Source: Tepidimonas aquatica
Lineage (GTDB): Bacteria; Pseudomonadota; Gammaproteobacteria; Burkholderiales; Burkholderiaceae_C
DNA: 64,000 bases
NCBI RefSeq assembly: GCF_007556585.1
Contig: NZ_VJNA01000015.1
Location: 1-64,000, forward strand
Direction: 5' to 3'
The notes under the pieces are model-generated. The model was not told the origin of the DNA. It saw only the letters and a list, made by a program, of their open reading frames with translations, and did not search any database. The translations under genes and the position numbers were made by a program. Shown one piece after another: positions 53,988 to 63,623 of the stretch (within the stretch, counting starts at the first letter, position 1; each line of letters opens with the position of its first letter).

Positions 53988-54701
53988 TCACGTGGATAGC
54001 GTGCTGGCCACCCCTGGCTCGATCAGACCGCGCGCCACCAAAAAGGTTTCGGCCGATTGCGGCCGCGACGCCTTGGGCTTGTGCGCCTTAACGGTGCGAA
54101 AGTGCTGGCGCAGCCGACGCACCGCGCCGTCGTAGGCGCCGCCATGGAACACCTTGACCACCAGCGCGCCCTCGGGCTTGAGGTGCTGCACCGCAAAGTC
54201 CACCGCCAGCTCGATCAGGTGCTCGATGTGCGCCGCGTCCACCTCCTCGATGCCGCTGAGGTTGGGCGCCATGTCGGACACCACCAGATCGACCGCGCGT
54301 TGCGGGACCTTGCCGCCCAGCGCGTGTTGCAGGGTCGCTTGCAGCGCCTGCAGCGTGGCCTCGTCACGAAAATCGCCCTGCAGGATGTGCACGCCGTCGA
54401 TCGGCTCCACGGGCAGCAGGTCCACCCCCACCACCACGCCGCGCAGCCGCACGTGGCCCGTGGTGTCGGTGACCGTGCCCAGGCGCCGCCGCAGGTATTG
54501 GCACCACGCACCCGGGGCGCACCCCAAGTCCACGATGCACTGCCCGGGGCGCACCAGGTGGTACGTTGCGTCGAGCTCCTGCAATTTGTAGGCGGCGCGG
54601 GCGCGGTAGCCGTCTTGCTGCGCACGGCGCACCCAGGGGTCGGTGACGTGCTGGTTGAACCAGGCCTTGTCCACTTTTTTGCTTTGGGTCCGAACTTTCA
54701 T
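53988..54701 (-). CDS. rlmE: 23S rRNA (uridine-2'-O-)-methyltransferase RlmE/FtsJ
   Basis: 237 residues. RlmE methylates the ribose of U2552 in the 50S A-loop. The SAM site is VDLGCAPGAWCQYL (57-70); the K-D-K-E tetrad is represented by K39, DMAPN, VVKVFHGG and the Glu in QSAETFLVARG. It begins MKVRTQSKKVDKAWFNQHV. The ATG at 54701 lies 9 bases after a TATAGT element. ftsH follows downstream, the common order. Confidence 0.96.
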   Translation of the reverse strand: MKVRTQSKKVDKAWFNQHVTDPWVRRAQQDGYRARAAYKLQELDATYHLVRPGQCIVDLGCAPGAWCQYLRRRLGTVTDTTGHVRLRGVVVGVDLLPVEPIDGVHILQGDFRDEATLQALQATLQHALGGKVPQRAVDLVVSDMAPNLSGIEEVDAAHIEHLIELAVDFAVQHLKPEGALVVKVFHGGAYDGAVRRLRQHFRTVKAHKPKASRPQSAETFLVARGLIEPGVASTLST

Positions 54702-54710
54702 ATGGACCGC

Positions 54711-54716
54711 ACTATA
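54711..54716 (-). promoter_or_regulatory. Putative rlmE -10 element (TATAGT)
   Basis: TATAGT on the minus strand with 9 bases to the rlmE ATG, implying a nearly leaderless mRNA. Confidence 0.45.
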
Positions 54717-54739
54717 GGCCCGTTGCGCCGTGCATGGGG

Positions 54740-54745
54740 GATAAT
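54740..54745 (+). promoter_or_regulatory. Putative yhbY -10 element (GATAAT)
   Basis: GATAAT with 7 bases to the yhbY ATG. A start site at normal distance would fall on the start codon. Confidence 0.45.
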
Positions 54746-54752
54746 CCCGCCC

Positions 54753-55232
54753 ATGCCAGCCTTGCACCTGACCCCCGCCGAACGCGCCCAACACCGGGGC
54801 GCGGCCCACCACCTGGAGCCCGTCGTGATGATCGGCACCGGGGGGCTGACCGAGGCCGTCATAGCCGAAGTGGACGCGGCGTTGAACGCCCATGGGCTCA
54901 TCAAGGTGCGCGTGCTGGAAGGCGAACGCGAGCAGCGCGAAGCCTGGCTGGCCGAGCTGGCCGAACGGCTGAGCGCCGCGCCGGTGCAACACATCGGCAA
55001 GCTGTTGGTGCTGTGGCGCCCGCTGCCCGCCAAGGAAAAAGCCCCCGCCGGCGAACGCAAGCCCGGCCCACGCGAGTACAAGGTCGTCAAGCCCGCCAAG
55101 CAGCCCGGGCGGCGCCCCGAGATCAAGACCGTGCGTGTGCTGGGCAACCAGCGCCTCACCCCCGGCGGCTTGATCAAAAAAGCCAAAAAACGCCAAAAGA
55201 GCGCCAAAAAGGCTGCGGCGGCGGGGCGTTGA
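54753..55232 (+). CDS. yhbY: YhbY/CRM-domain RNA-binding protein
   Basis: 159 residues. The first 95 form a CRM domain (LTPAERAQHRGAAHHLEPVV, MIGTGGLTEAVIAEVDAAL, HGLIKVRVL), which associates with pre-50S particles in E. coli. The remaining 65 residues are a Lys/Arg/Pro-rich tail not present in the 97-residue E. coli protein, with the run KKAKKRQKSAKKAAAA. It is divergent from rlmE, another 50S maturation gene, as is common. Confidence 0.92.
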   Translation: MPALHLTPAERAQHRGAAHHLEPVVMIGTGGLTEAVIAEVDAALNAHGLIKVRVLEGEREQREAWLAELAERLSAAPVQHIGKLLVLWRPLPAKEKAPAGERKPGPREYKVVKPAKQPGRRPEIKTVRVLGNQRLTPGGLIKKAKKRQKSAKKAAAAGR

Positions 55233-55280
55233 TCGCGGGGTGGCCAGCAGCGCCGCCGATGTCGTGGCATGCTTGCGGGC

Positions 55281-57344
55281 ATGAACACCCGCATCGACAA
55301 CACTTTGCTTGACAACCCCCTGCTGGCGCTGGAGCCCCTGCCGCGCTACGACGCGGTTCAACCCGCGCACGTGCAGCCGGCCATCGAGGCCCTGCTGCAC
55401 GAAGCCGAAGCAGCGCTGCAAGCCGCCACCGCCCCCGAGCACCCGGCCGACTGGCAAGCGCTGGCGCGCACGCTGGACGTCGCCACCGAGCGCCTGGGGC
55501 GCGCCTGGGGGGTGGTCAGCCACCTCAACGCCGTGGCCGACACGCCCGAGCTGCGCGCCGCCTACAACGCCCTGCTGCCGCGGGTGACGGAGTTTTGGAC
55601 CCGTTTGGGCGCCGACGAGGCCTTGTACGCCAAGTACAAGGCCATCGACCCCACGCGGCTGGATGCCGTTCAGCGGCGCGCACGCGAGCTGACGCTGCAG
55701 GGCTTCGTGCTGGGCGGAGCCGAGTTGCAAGGCGCGGCCAAAGCGCGTTTCGCCGCCATCCAGGAGCGCCAAGCCGAGTTGGCACAGCGCTTCAGCGAGC
55801 ATGTGCTCGACGCCACCGACGGCTGGCACTGCGACATCGACCCCGCCCAAGCCGCTGGCCTGCCCGACGACGTGCAAGCCAGCGCCCGTGCGGCCGCCGA
55901 GGCCGCGGGTAAGGCCGGGCAACTGCGCTTGAGCCTGAAGCTGCCGGTGTACCTGCCGGTGATGCAGTTCGCGCACGACCGTGAGCTGCGTGCGCGCCTG
56001 TACCGCGCCTACGGCACGCGCGCCAGCGACCAGGCCGAGGGCGAGCTGGCCCGGCTGGACAACACCGCCATCATGGCCGAGTTGCTGGCGCTGCGCCACG
56101 AAGAGGCGCAGTTGCTTGGGTACCCAAGCTTTGCGCACCTGTCGCTGGTGCCCAAAATGGCGGAATCACCCGAGCAGGTGCTGGCTTTTTTGCGCGACCT
56201 GGCGCAACGCGCACGCCCCTGGGCGGAGCGCGACGTGGCCGACATGCGGGCCTTTGCGGCATCGGCGCTGGGGCTGAGCGACCCGCAGCCGTGGGACTGG
56301 ACCTACATCGCCGAAGCGCTGCGCCAGCAGCGCTACGCCTACAGCGAGCAGGAGATCAAGCCCTACTTTCCGCTGCCACGGGTGCTGCAAGGTCTGTTCG
56401 ACATCGTGGGCACGCTGTTCGAAGTGCGCTTCGAGCCGATGGAAGCACCGGTGTGGCACCCGTCGGTGCAAGCGTTTGCGCTCCATCGCGACGCCGAGCT
56501 GCTGGGGCACTTTTACCTCGACCCGGTGGCGCGCGCGGGCAAGCGCGGCGGCGCTTGGATGGACGACGCCCGCAGCCGCTGGCGCCGGCCCGACGACGGT
56601 CGCCTGCAAACCCCGGTGGCCTACCTGGTGTGCAACTTTGGCGAAGGCGCGGGCGGCCGCCCGCCGCTGCTGACGCACGACGACGTCACGACGCTGCTGC
56701 ACGAGTTCGGGCACGGCTTGCACCACCTGCTGACGCAGGTCGATGAGCACGACGTCGCGGGCATCAGCGGCGTGGAGTGGGACGCGGTGGAGCTGCCGAG
56801 CCAGTTTCTGGAAAACTTCGGCTGGGACTGGGAGGCCTTGCAACGCCTCAGCGGCCACGTCGACACGGGCGAACCGCTGCCGCGCACGCTGTACGACAAG
56901 ATGCGCGCCGCGCGCCACTTCCAGAGCGCGCTGCAGCTGCTGCGGCAGGTCGAATACGCGCTGTTCGACATGCGACTGCACCTGGAAGGGGCGCCGGGCG
57001 GCGACGTCATGGCGCTGCTGGAGCAGGTGCGCGACGAAGTGGCCGTGCTGCGCCCACCGGCGTGGCACCGCATGCCGCACAGCTTCAGCCACATCTTTGC
57101 CGGTGGCTACGCGGCCGGCTACTACAGCTACCTGTGGGCCGAAGTGCTCAGCGCCGACGCCTTTGCGGCCTTCGAGGAAGCCGCCGCCGAGCGCGGTAGC
57201 GTGCTGGACACCGCCACCGGGCGGCGCTTTCGGCAAACCATCCTGGAGGTCGGCGGCAGCCGCCCGGCGCTGGCGTCGTTTCGCGCCTTTCGCGGGCGCG
57301 AGCCGCGCATCGACGCACTGCTACGTCAGTTGGGTCTGGCCTGA
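55281..57344 (+). CDS. prlC: Oligopeptidase A (M3 metallopeptidase)
   Basis: 687 residues, normal for PrlC/OpdA, a cytoplasmic zinc peptidase that degrades small peptides, including cleaved signal peptides. The zinc site is HEFGH at 474-478, with the third ligand Glu in GVEWDAVELPSQFLENF. The C-terminal ASFRAFRGREPRIDALLRQ is family-typical. I chose the ATG at 55281 (MNTRIDNTLLDNPLLA); an ATG 12 bases upstream is possible. Confidence 0.95.
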   Translation: MNTRIDNTLLDNPLLALEPLPRYDAVQPAHVQPAIEALLHEAEAALQAATAPEHPADWQALARTLDVATERLGRAWGVVSHLNAVADTPELRAAYNALLPRVTEFWTRLGADEALYAKYKAIDPTRLDAVQRRARELTLQGFVLGGAELQGAAKARFAAIQERQAELAQRFSEHVLDATDGWHCDIDPAQAAGLPDDVQASARAAAEAAGKAGQLRLSLKLPVYLPVMQFAHDRELRARLYRAYGTRASDQAEGELARLDNTAIMAELLALRHEEAQLLGYPSFAHLSLVPKMAESPEQVLAFLRDLAQRARPWAERDVADMRAFAASALGLSDPQPWDWTYIAEALRQQRYAYSEQEIKPYFPLPRVLQGLFDIVGTLFEVRFEPMEAPVWHPSVQAFALHRDAELLGHFYLDPVARAGKRGGAWMDDARSRWRRPDDGRLQTPVAYLVCNFGEGAGGRPPLLTHDDVTTLLHEFGHGLHHLLTQVDEHDVAGISGVEWDAVELPSQFLENFGWDWEALQRLSGHVDTGEPLPRTLYDKMRAARHFQSALQLLRQVEYALFDMRLHLEGAPGGDVMALLEQVRDEVAVLRPPAWHRMPHSFSHIFAGGYAAGYYSYLWAEVLSADAFAAFEEAAAERGSVLDTATGRRFRQTILEVGGSRPALASFRAFRGREPRIDALLRQLGLA

Positions 57345-57378
57345 TCGGCAGGGCCGCCGCCGGGCACCGCGGCGGCGG

Positions 57379-58083
57379 TCAACCCGCGGTGCCGTCAAAG
57401 GTGACGGTGCGCACCCCTTCAGGTGTGCCCAGCAGGCACACGTGCGCGCGTTGGTGCGCGAACACCCCCACCGTCACCACACCGGGCCAATCGTTGACCA
57501 TGCTCTCAAACGCCGGCGGGTCGGTGATTTGCAGCCCGGTCACGTCCAGGATGTGCTGGCCGTTGTCGGTCACCAGCGGCGCACCGTCGCGCAGCCGCAC
57601 GCGCGCCGTGCCCCCCAGCGCCGCGAACTGGCGGATGATGCGCTGCGCTGCCATCGGGATCACCTCCACCGGCAGCGGAAAGCGCCCCAGCACCGGCACC
57701 CACTTGGATTGGTCGGCGATGCACACAAAGCGCCGCGCCTGCGCGGCGACGATTTTTTCCCGTGTCAGTGCCGCGCCGCCGCCCTTGATCATGTAACCAC
57801 GCGGGTCGATCTCGTCGGCACCGTCGATGTAGACGGCAAGCTCCTCGACCTCGTTGGCGTCGAAGACGCGGATGCCGTGCGCACGCAGGCGCTGCGTGGT
57901 GGCCTCCGAGCTCGACACCGCGCCGACGATGCGCTCGCGCTGCTCAGCCAGCGCGTCGATGAAGCAGTTGACCGTGGAGCCGGTGCCGACCCCGATGATG
58001 TGCCCATGCCCCACGTAGTCCAGCGCGGCGCGGCCCACCAGGGCCTTGAGTTGGTCTTGGGTCATCGGCTCGGCAGCAGGCAT
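57379..58083 (-). CDS. rpiA: Ribose-5-phosphate isomerase A
   Basis: 234 residues. It interconverts ribose-5-phosphate and ribulose-5-phosphate in the pentose phosphate pathway. Blocks seen are [67 protein letters not shown] (active-site acids) and [19 protein letters not shown]. The ATG at 58083 has GAGGAG 6 bases upstream. It is convergent with prlC, with a GC-rich hairpin between them. Confidence 0.97.
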   Translation of the reverse strand: MPAAEPMTQDQLKALVGRAALDYVGHGHIIGVGTGSTVNCFIDALAEQRERIVGAVSSSEATTQRLRAHGIRVFDANEVEELAVYIDGADEIDPRGYMIKGGGAALTREKIVAAQARRFVCIADQSKWVPVLGRFPLPVEVIPMAAQRIIRQFAALGGTARVRLRDGAPLVTDNGQHILDVTGLQITDPPAFESMVNDWPGVVTVGVFAHQRAHVCLLGTPEGVRTVTFDGTAG

Positions 58084-58136
58084 CGTTGGCTCCTCGCGGG
58101 CAGGGTTGAGGGGGTACGCAATGCGACAATTATCCA

Positions 58137-59207
58137 ATGAGCTGGATACCCTATGGCCTCGCGCGCCGGGCGCTGTTTGCGCTGGACCCCGAACACGCGC
58201 ACGAACTGACGCTGCAGACGCTGCAGCGGCTGCAACACAGTCCCCTGGCAGCGCTGCTGGCGCAGCCACGGGTGGACGACCCGATCCAGTTGGCGGGGCT
58301 GACACTGCCCAACCGCGTGGGCCTGGCCGCAGGGTTGGACAAGAACGCGCAATGCATCGACGCCTGGGCGGCCATGGGGTTTGGCTTTGTCGAGGTGGGC
58401 ACCGTCACGCCCAGGCCCCAGCCCGGCAACCCCAAGCCGCGCCTGTTTCGGCTGCCACAGGTCCACGCGCTGATCAACCGCTTCGGCTTCAACAACGAAG
58501 GGCTGCAATCCTTCGTGGAGCACGTGTGTGCCAGCCGCGTGCGCCAGCAGGGGCAACCCGCGTTGGTGCTGGGCCTCAACATCGGCAAAAACGCCGACAC
58601 GCCCATCGAGCGTGCGGTGGACGACTACCTGCTGGGCCTGCGCGGCGTGTACGCCCACGCGGACTACGTCACCGTCAACATCTCCAGCCCCAACACGCGC
58701 AACCTGCGGCAGCTGCAAACCGATGACGCGCTGGAGGGGTTACTGGCGGCCCTCACTGCGGAGCGCGCACGGCTGGCCGATCAGCACGGCGCGTACCGGC
58801 CGCTGATGCTGAAGATCGCCCCCGACCTGGACGAGGTACAGATCGGCACGATCGCCGACGCTCTGCAGCGCTACGGCATCGATGGGGTCATCGCCACCAA
58901 CACGACGCTGGCGCGCGATGCGGTGCAGGGCCTGCCGCATGCGGACGAAGCCGGCGGGTTGTCCGGCGCGCCGCTGGCCACGCCGAGCAACCGCGTCATC
59001 GCGGCGCTGCGCGCCCGCCTGGGGCCGGGGTTTCCCATCATCGGCGTGGGCGGCATCCTTAGCGGCGACGACGCGTTGGCCAAGCTGCGCGCCGGCGCCG
59101 ACGCGGTGCAGCTCTACACCGGGCTGATTTACCGTGGACCGGCGTTGGTCACGGAAGCGGCACGGGCGCTGCGCGACCACGCCGCCGGCACCGCTGCGGG
59201 CCGCTGA
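58137..59207 (+). CDS. pyrD: Dihydroorotate dehydrogenase, class 2 (quinone)
   Basis: 356 residues. This membrane-associated flavoprotein passes electrons from dihydroorotate to quinone in pyrimidine synthesis. The N-terminal helical region ([20 protein letters not shown]) is the class 2 membrane-binding extension. The barrel has [52 protein letters not shown] and the FMN site [19 protein letters not shown]. The start codon lies a few bases after an AATTAT-like element and lacks a ribosome binding site. Confidence 0.97.
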   Translation: MSWIPYGLARRALFALDPEHAHELTLQTLQRLQHSPLAALLAQPRVDDPIQLAGLTLPNRVGLAAGLDKNAQCIDAWAAMGFGFVEVGTVTPRPQPGNPKPRLFRLPQVHALINRFGFNNEGLQSFVEHVCASRVRQQGQPALVLGLNIGKNADTPIERAVDDYLLGLRGVYAHADYVTVNISSPNTRNLRQLQTDDALEGLLAALTAERARLADQHGAYRPLMLKIAPDLDEVQIGTIADALQRYGIDGVIATNTTLARDAVQGLPHADEAGGLSGAPLATPSNRVIAALRARLGPGFPIIGVGGILSGDDALAKLRAGADAVQLYTGLIYRGPALVTEAARALRDHAAGTAAGR

Positions 59208-59244
59208 TCGCCGGGCGCAAGGGGCCGTGGGGGCGGCAGGCGCG

Positions 59245-60174
59245 TCAGGCCGGCGTGCGCAGCGGCGACACCAGCACGTCGCACGGCACCTGCGCCAACG
59301 CGTGTTTGGTGACGCTGCCCAGCAACAGCTCTTCGGCGGCGCTGGTGCCATGCTTGCCAATGACGACCAAATCGCACTCGCGCTGCACGGCTTCGTCGAC
59401 GATGGCCGGCGCTGCGTCGCCCTCGTGCAACACGGTTTGGTAGCGCGTCGAGGGCCAGCCCCGCTGCTGCGCCAAGTGGTGCAAACCGTGCAGCGCGCGC
59501 TCGCGGCTGTGTTGGCGGTAGCGTTCGATCGTTTCGTCATCGACCCCCGCAAAACGCAGCTTTTCCTCGAACGGGACAGCGTAGGCGTGTAAAAGCCACA
59601 CGTCGGCGCGCGGCGCAATGGTGTCGACTAGCGCAACGGCGGACTCCGTCCAGGGGGAAAAATCCACCGCCACCAGCACGCGATGGTAACCCCGCCGCGG
59701 CGCCTGACGCACCATCAGCACGGGGTAAGCAGCCTTGCGCAGCAGGCGCTCGACGGTGGTACCCAACAACGGCAAGAGCGCACCCCCCCGCCCACTGGCC
59801 CCCAACACCACGCAGCGCGCCTGGCACTGCCGCGCAAACCCATCGATGTCGCGCACCGGATGCCCCTCGACCAGCGCCGCATCGACGGCAACTGTATGCT
59901 GCGCTTGCAGCGCGCGCACGACCGCCTCCAACGAGGCTCGGGCATCGGCCAAGATACGCTGCCGGGGCTGGGGGTCGCCCAACCATGTCGCCAGCTCCGT
60001 CATCCAGTCGTGTTGCAACACGTGCAGCACGGTCAACGGCGTACCCAACTCCTGCGCCAACGTTGCAGCGCGTTGCGCGGCCGCCTGCGCGCCCGTGGAA
60101 AAATCGGTTGCCGCCAACAACCCGCCCAGCGGCGGGGCTGTCGGCTCCGTGGTGATCGAGATGCGCTCGCTCAT
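59245..60174 (-). CDS. Tandem-domain universal stress protein (UspA family)
   Basis: 309 residues with two Usp domains. The nucleotide-binding pattern appears in both: LGASGRGGALLPLLGTTVER in the first half and VIGKHGTSAAEELLLGSVTK in the second, the latter lacking one glycine. Such proteins bind ATP and help in stress survival. Its start overlaps the antiporter gene's stop by four bases (ATGA), so the pair should be coupled and may act together. Confidence 0.9.
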   Translation of the reverse strand: MSERISITTEPTAPPLGGLLAATDFSTGAQAAAQRAATLAQELGTPLTVLHVLQHDWMTELATWLGDPQPRQRILADARASLEAVVRALQAQHTVAVDAALVEGHPVRDIDGFARQCQARCVVLGASGRGGALLPLLGTTVERLLRKAAYPVLMVRQAPRRGYHRVLVAVDFSPWTESAVALVDTIAPRADVWLLHAYAVPFEEKLRFAGVDDETIERYRQHSRERALHGLHHLAQQRGWPSTRYQTVLHEGDAAPAIVDEAVQRECDLVVIGKHGTSAAEELLLGSVTKHALAQVPCDVLVSPLRTPA

Positions 60175-61817
60175 GGATCAGCTCCTTGACGAGGGACGGC
60201 CGGCTTCATGACCTCCGCCAGGTGTTGCGCGGCGTGCAACGCGGCGTCACGGTAGGGTTGGTAGATGTGCTGCACGTCGAGCCGCTGCAGATCCTCCAGC
60301 GCCGCCTCGTCGCGCGCGGCGACCGCGATCGGCCCCTGGTAGCCCGCACTGCGCAGCGCGTAAACGAGGGTGCTAGCCGAGGCCACGAGGGGCAGCGTCA
60401 CGACCACCCAGCGCGTAGACGACAACGGCAGTGACTCCAGAAAGTCGGGGTTCTCGGCGTCGCCATAGTGCACCGGCAGCTGCTGGCGCTTGAGGTCGCG
60501 CACCAGCTCAGGGTCGTGGTCGATGCCGACTGCGGTAACGCCGCGCCGCTGCAGTTCGCGCAGCAGCCGGCTGCCGTAGCGTCCCAGGCCAAACACCAGC
60601 ACATCCGCTTCACCGTGGCGGGGCGGGTGTCGGTCCACCGACAACTCGCGGTACGGCCGCCGCCGCTCGAACATATCGAGCCACGGCGACAGGCGCTCGT
60701 ACAACGGGTGGGAGTACAGAATCATGTAGGTCGACAGGGTGATCGTGATCAGGCCCACCAGCGTCGTCAACCCCAATGCCTGCGTGTCGACATGGCCCAG
60801 CGTGATGCCCATGGCCACGAAGACGATCGAAAACTCACTGATTTGCGCCACCGTCAGGCCCGCCAAAAAGCCCGTGCGCTTGCGGTAGCCCATGTAGCCC
60901 ATGATCGCCATGACGATCAGCGGGTTGCCCACCAGCACAAACACCGACAGCACCAGCGCAGGCACGAGCTCCTGCCCCAGCGTGGACAGCTCCAACTCCG
61001 CCCCCATATGGATGAAGAAAAACAGCAGCAAAAAGTCGCGCACACCACCCAGCCGGGCGTTGATCGCTTCGCGGTAATGGGTCGACGCCAGCGTAAACCC
61101 CGCGACGAACGCCCCCGCCTCCATCGAAAAGCCGGCCCAGGCCCCTAGCGCCGCCAGGCCCAATCCCCAGGCCAGGGCAAAAATCAGCAGCAACTCCTGG
61201 GAGCGCGCCATCATCGCCGTCACGCGCGGCAGCACCCAGCGCATCAGGCCCGCGATCAGCGCCACCGCCAACACCAACCGCCCAACCAGCGACGCCACCA
61301 CACCCCATTCACCGACGGCATCCGCAGCCTCGGGGGCCCGCAGGGCACTCATCGCCATCATCGCCAGCACCACCGCCAGGTCCTGCACGATCAAAAAGCC
61401 CACCGCGATGCGCCCGTGCAAAGCGTCGAGCTCGCGTTTGTCGGTCAGCAACTTGACGATGATGATCGTGCTCGAAAACGTCAGCGCTACCGCCACGTAC
61501 AGCGCCGTCATCACGTCTTTGCCCAGGGCCAGGATCAACCCAAACCCGAGCACGATCGTAAAGGCCAGCTGCCCCAGGCCGGTGGCCAGCGCCACCGGAC
61601 CGATGTGCCGCACATGGTGCCAATCGAGCTTGAGCCCGACGATGAACAGCAACACCGTCACGCCGATCTGGGCCAACAGCGCCACCTGGTCGTGCGCCTT
61701 GACCCAGCCCAGGCCTGCGGGCCCCAACGCAATGCCGACGACGATATAAGCAATCAGCACCGGTTGGTGCAAACGCACGAACAACGCCCCGGCGGCCGCT
61801 GCCACCAGCAACAACAT
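60171..61817 (-). CDS. CPA2 cation:proton antiporter with TrkA-N domain
   Basis: 548 residues. About 12 membrane segments fill the first 380 residues, including the CPA2 core blocks GVTVLLFIVGLKLDW, TFSSTIIIVKLLTDKRELD and RIAVGFLIVQDLAVVLAMM. A cytoplasmic TrkA-N/RCK domain follows (ADVLVFGLGRYGSRLLRELQ), which binds nucleotide to gate transport. KefB/KefC and YbaL are relatives; K+ or Na+ efflux is possible. The N-terminus may start slightly upstream, since the codons before the ATG also read as family-like sequence (TIDPFAEFA). It is coupled to a universal stress protein. Confidence 0.88.
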   Translation of the reverse strand: MLLLVAAAAGALFVRLHQPVLIAYIVVGIALGPAGLGWVKAHDQVALLAQIGVTVLLFIVGLKLDWHHVRHIGPVALATGLGQLAFTIVLGFGLILALGKDVMTALYVAVALTFSSTIIIVKLLTDKRELDALHGRIAVGFLIVQDLAVVLAMMAMSALRAPEAADAVGEWGVVASLVGRLVLAVALIAGLMRWVLPRVTAMMARSQELLLIFALAWGLGLAALGAWAGFSMEAGAFVAGFTLASTHYREAINARLGGVRDFLLLFFFIHMGAELELSTLGQELVPALVLSVFVLVGNPLIVMAIMGYMGYRKRTGFLAGLTVAQISEFSIVFVAMGITLGHVDTQALGLTTLVGLITITLSTYMILYSHPLYERLSPWLDMFERRRPYRELSVDRHPPRHGEADVLVFGLGRYGSRLLRELQRRGVTAVGIDHDPELVRDLKRQQLPVHYGDAENPDFLESLPLSSTRWVVVTLPLVASASTLVYALRSAGYQGPIAVAARDEAALEDLQRLDVQHIYQPYRDAALHAAQHLAEVMKPAVPRQGADP

Positions 61818-61915
61818 GGCGAATTCGGCAAAGGGGTCGATCGTCGGTATATACCTGCGGCGACCCCCCCGGCGAGGTTGGTTCCCGTTGCGGTGCCCGC
61901 GTCAACGGGCTGGCG

Positions 61916-63046
61916 TCAGGCCAGGCCCATCGCTACCGCCTCGCCCACCGCCAGCGCGCTGGTCAAGCCGGGGGACTCCATGCCCAGCAGGTGCACCAAA
62001 CCCGCCCAGCCATGCTGCGCGGGCTGCACGATCAGAAAATCCGGCGCGGATTCGCCGGGGCCGTGGATTTTCGGCCGCACACCCGCGTAGGCCGGTCGCA
62101 GCGCGCCAGAGGGCAGCCCCGGCCAGTAGCGGCGGATGGCGGCTTCGAACGCCGCCTGGCGCGTGCCATCGACGTCGTAGCTCAGGGTATCCGGCGCCTC
62201 GTCAGGCAGCCACTGCAGGTCGGGGCCAAAGCGGGCCTGACCGCCAAGGTCCAGCGTCAGGTGCACCCCCAGCCAGGCATCGCGTGGCACCGGGTACACC
62301 AGGCAGTCCACGGGTGCCGCCCCCTGCAGCGCAAAGTAGTGCCCCTTGGCGTAGCGTGGCGGCGGCCATGCCTGCGGGTCCGGCCCCTGCACCGCGCGCG
62401 CCACATGACATGCCCACAAACCGGCCGCGTTGACCAACACATCGGCTTGCAGCGCAAAGGCCTCGCCCGCCAACGTGCGGCCGCGCACGCGCCAGCCGCC
62501 CTCGCCACGCGGGCCGATTGGCTCGGCCCCTTCGAAGACCGACCCCAACGCCACCGCACCACCCGCACGTTGCACGTCGGCGTGCAGCGCCTGCATCAGC
62601 GCGTGGCTGTCGACGATGCCGGTGGAGGGGGACCACAACGCCGCGCATGCGTGCAGCGCTGGGGCGCGGCGCCGCACCTGCGCGGCGTCGAGCGGCTGCA
62701 CCGGCACTCCATTGGCCGCCGCACGCCGCGCCAGCTGGTCCAGCACCGCCTCGTCGTCGGCGTCGGTCGCCACGACCAACTTGCCACAGCGGCGGTGCCC
62801 CACCCCCATGCGTTGGGCGTAGTCGTACAGCAGCGCCTTGCCGCGCACGCACAGCCGGGCCTTCCACGAACCGGGGGCGTAGTACAACCCGGCGTGGATG
62901 ACCTCACTGCTGCGCGAGCTGACCCCAGTGCCGATTGCGGTGCCGCGCTCCAGCACGACCACCTCGCGCCCAGCCAGCGCCAACGCGCGCGCCACCGCCA
63001 GGCCGATGACGCCAGCGCCAATGACCAAGGCACCTACGCGATCCAT
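61916..63046 (-). CDS. FAD-dependent oxidoreductase, L-2-hydroxyglutarate oxidase-like
   Basis: 376 residues of the DAO/LhgO family. The N-terminal FAD fold is ALVIGAGVIGLAVARALALAG with VVVLERG; then VSSRSSEVIHAGLYYAPGSW, the stretch that sets LhgO-like enzymes apart; GIVDSHALMQALHAD; and a C-terminal GVRPKIHGPGESAPDFLI and GMESPGLTSALAVG. The likely substrate is L-2-hydroxyglutarate, inferred only from resemblance. The start is ATG at 63046; a GTG two codons upstream is possible. Confidence 0.85.
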   Translation of the reverse strand: MDRVGALVIGAGVIGLAVARALALAGREVVVLERGTAIGTGVSSRSSEVIHAGLYYAPGSWKARLCVRGKALLYDYAQRMGVGHRRCGKLVVATDADDEAVLDQLARRAAANGVPVQPLDAAQVRRRAPALHACAALWSPSTGIVDSHALMQALHADVQRAGGAVALGSVFEGAEPIGPRGEGGWRVRGRTLAGEAFALQADVLVNAAGLWACHVARAVQGPDPQAWPPPRYAKGHYFALQGAAPVDCLVYPVPRDAWLGVHLTLDLGGQARFGPDLQWLPDEAPDTLSYDVDGTRQAAFEAAIRRYWPGLPSGALRPAYAGVRPKIHGPGESAPDFLIVQPAQHGWAGLVHLLGMESPGLTSALAVGEAVAMGLA

Positions 63047-63064
63047 CGCCACCGGCCTGCACCA

Positions 63065-63595
63065 TCAGCTGCGGCGACGCACAGCCGCCACCAGCAGGGC
63101 CAGGCATACGGCAGCCATCGCCACGAAGTTGAGGAACGACCAGTTGGCGATCGTCAACCCCAGCCACGTCCAGTCGATCGCCGTGCAGTCGCCGCTGCCG
63201 CGGAAAATCATCGGGATCGCGCGCTTGAGGGGGAAAGCCTCGATCATGCCGTAGAAGTCGCGCCCACAGGTTTGGATGTCCGGCGGGAACCATTGCAGCC
63301 ACGACTGGCGTGCCGCGACGAACGCCCCAAACCCCGCCACCAGCGCCGCCCCTGCGATCAGCCCCACGCGCACCGCGCGGCCCGGCAGCGCGGCGGCCAG
63401 CGCAGCCAGCAGCGCCACCCCGATCAACGCGTAGCGCTGCACGATGCACATCGGGCACGGTTCATGCCCGACGACGTGCTGCAGGTACAGCCCAAAACCC
63501 AGCAGCCCCAGGCACCACAGCGCCAGCCCAGCAGACAGCACCCGCAGCCGGGTGGCCAGTGCCGACAGCCTACCACGGTGATCGGCAACGGTCAT
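63065..63595 (-). CDS. dsbB: Disulfide bond formation protein DsbB
   Basis: 176 residues with four membrane segments. It reoxidises DsbA and passes electrons to quinone. The first redox pair is CPMC (C47, C50) and the second is C110 with C137 in the second periplasmic loop. QRY after the first pair fits the quinone site. The ATG at 63595 is chosen as the start; the extra upstream codons are not family-like. It ends 18 bases before the oxidoreductase start. Confidence 0.96.
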   Translation of the reverse strand: MTVADHRGRLSALATRLRVLSAGLALWCLGLLGFGLYLQHVVGHEPCPMCIVQRYALIGVALLAALAAALPGRAVRVGLIAGAALVAGFGAFVAARQSWLQWFPPDIQTCGRDFYGMIEAFPLKRAIPMIFRGSGDCTAIDWTWLGLTIANWSFLNFVAMAAVCLALLVAAVRRRS

Positions 63596-63623
63596 GATGC
63601 GCAGCACTCCTCGGGCATCGGCT

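Noticed and set aside
57353-57376. Hairpin GCCGCCGC/GCGGCGGC between prlC and rpiA as a bidirectional terminator
   Set aside because: It sits well between convergent genes but has no U-tract on either side; not enough to call.
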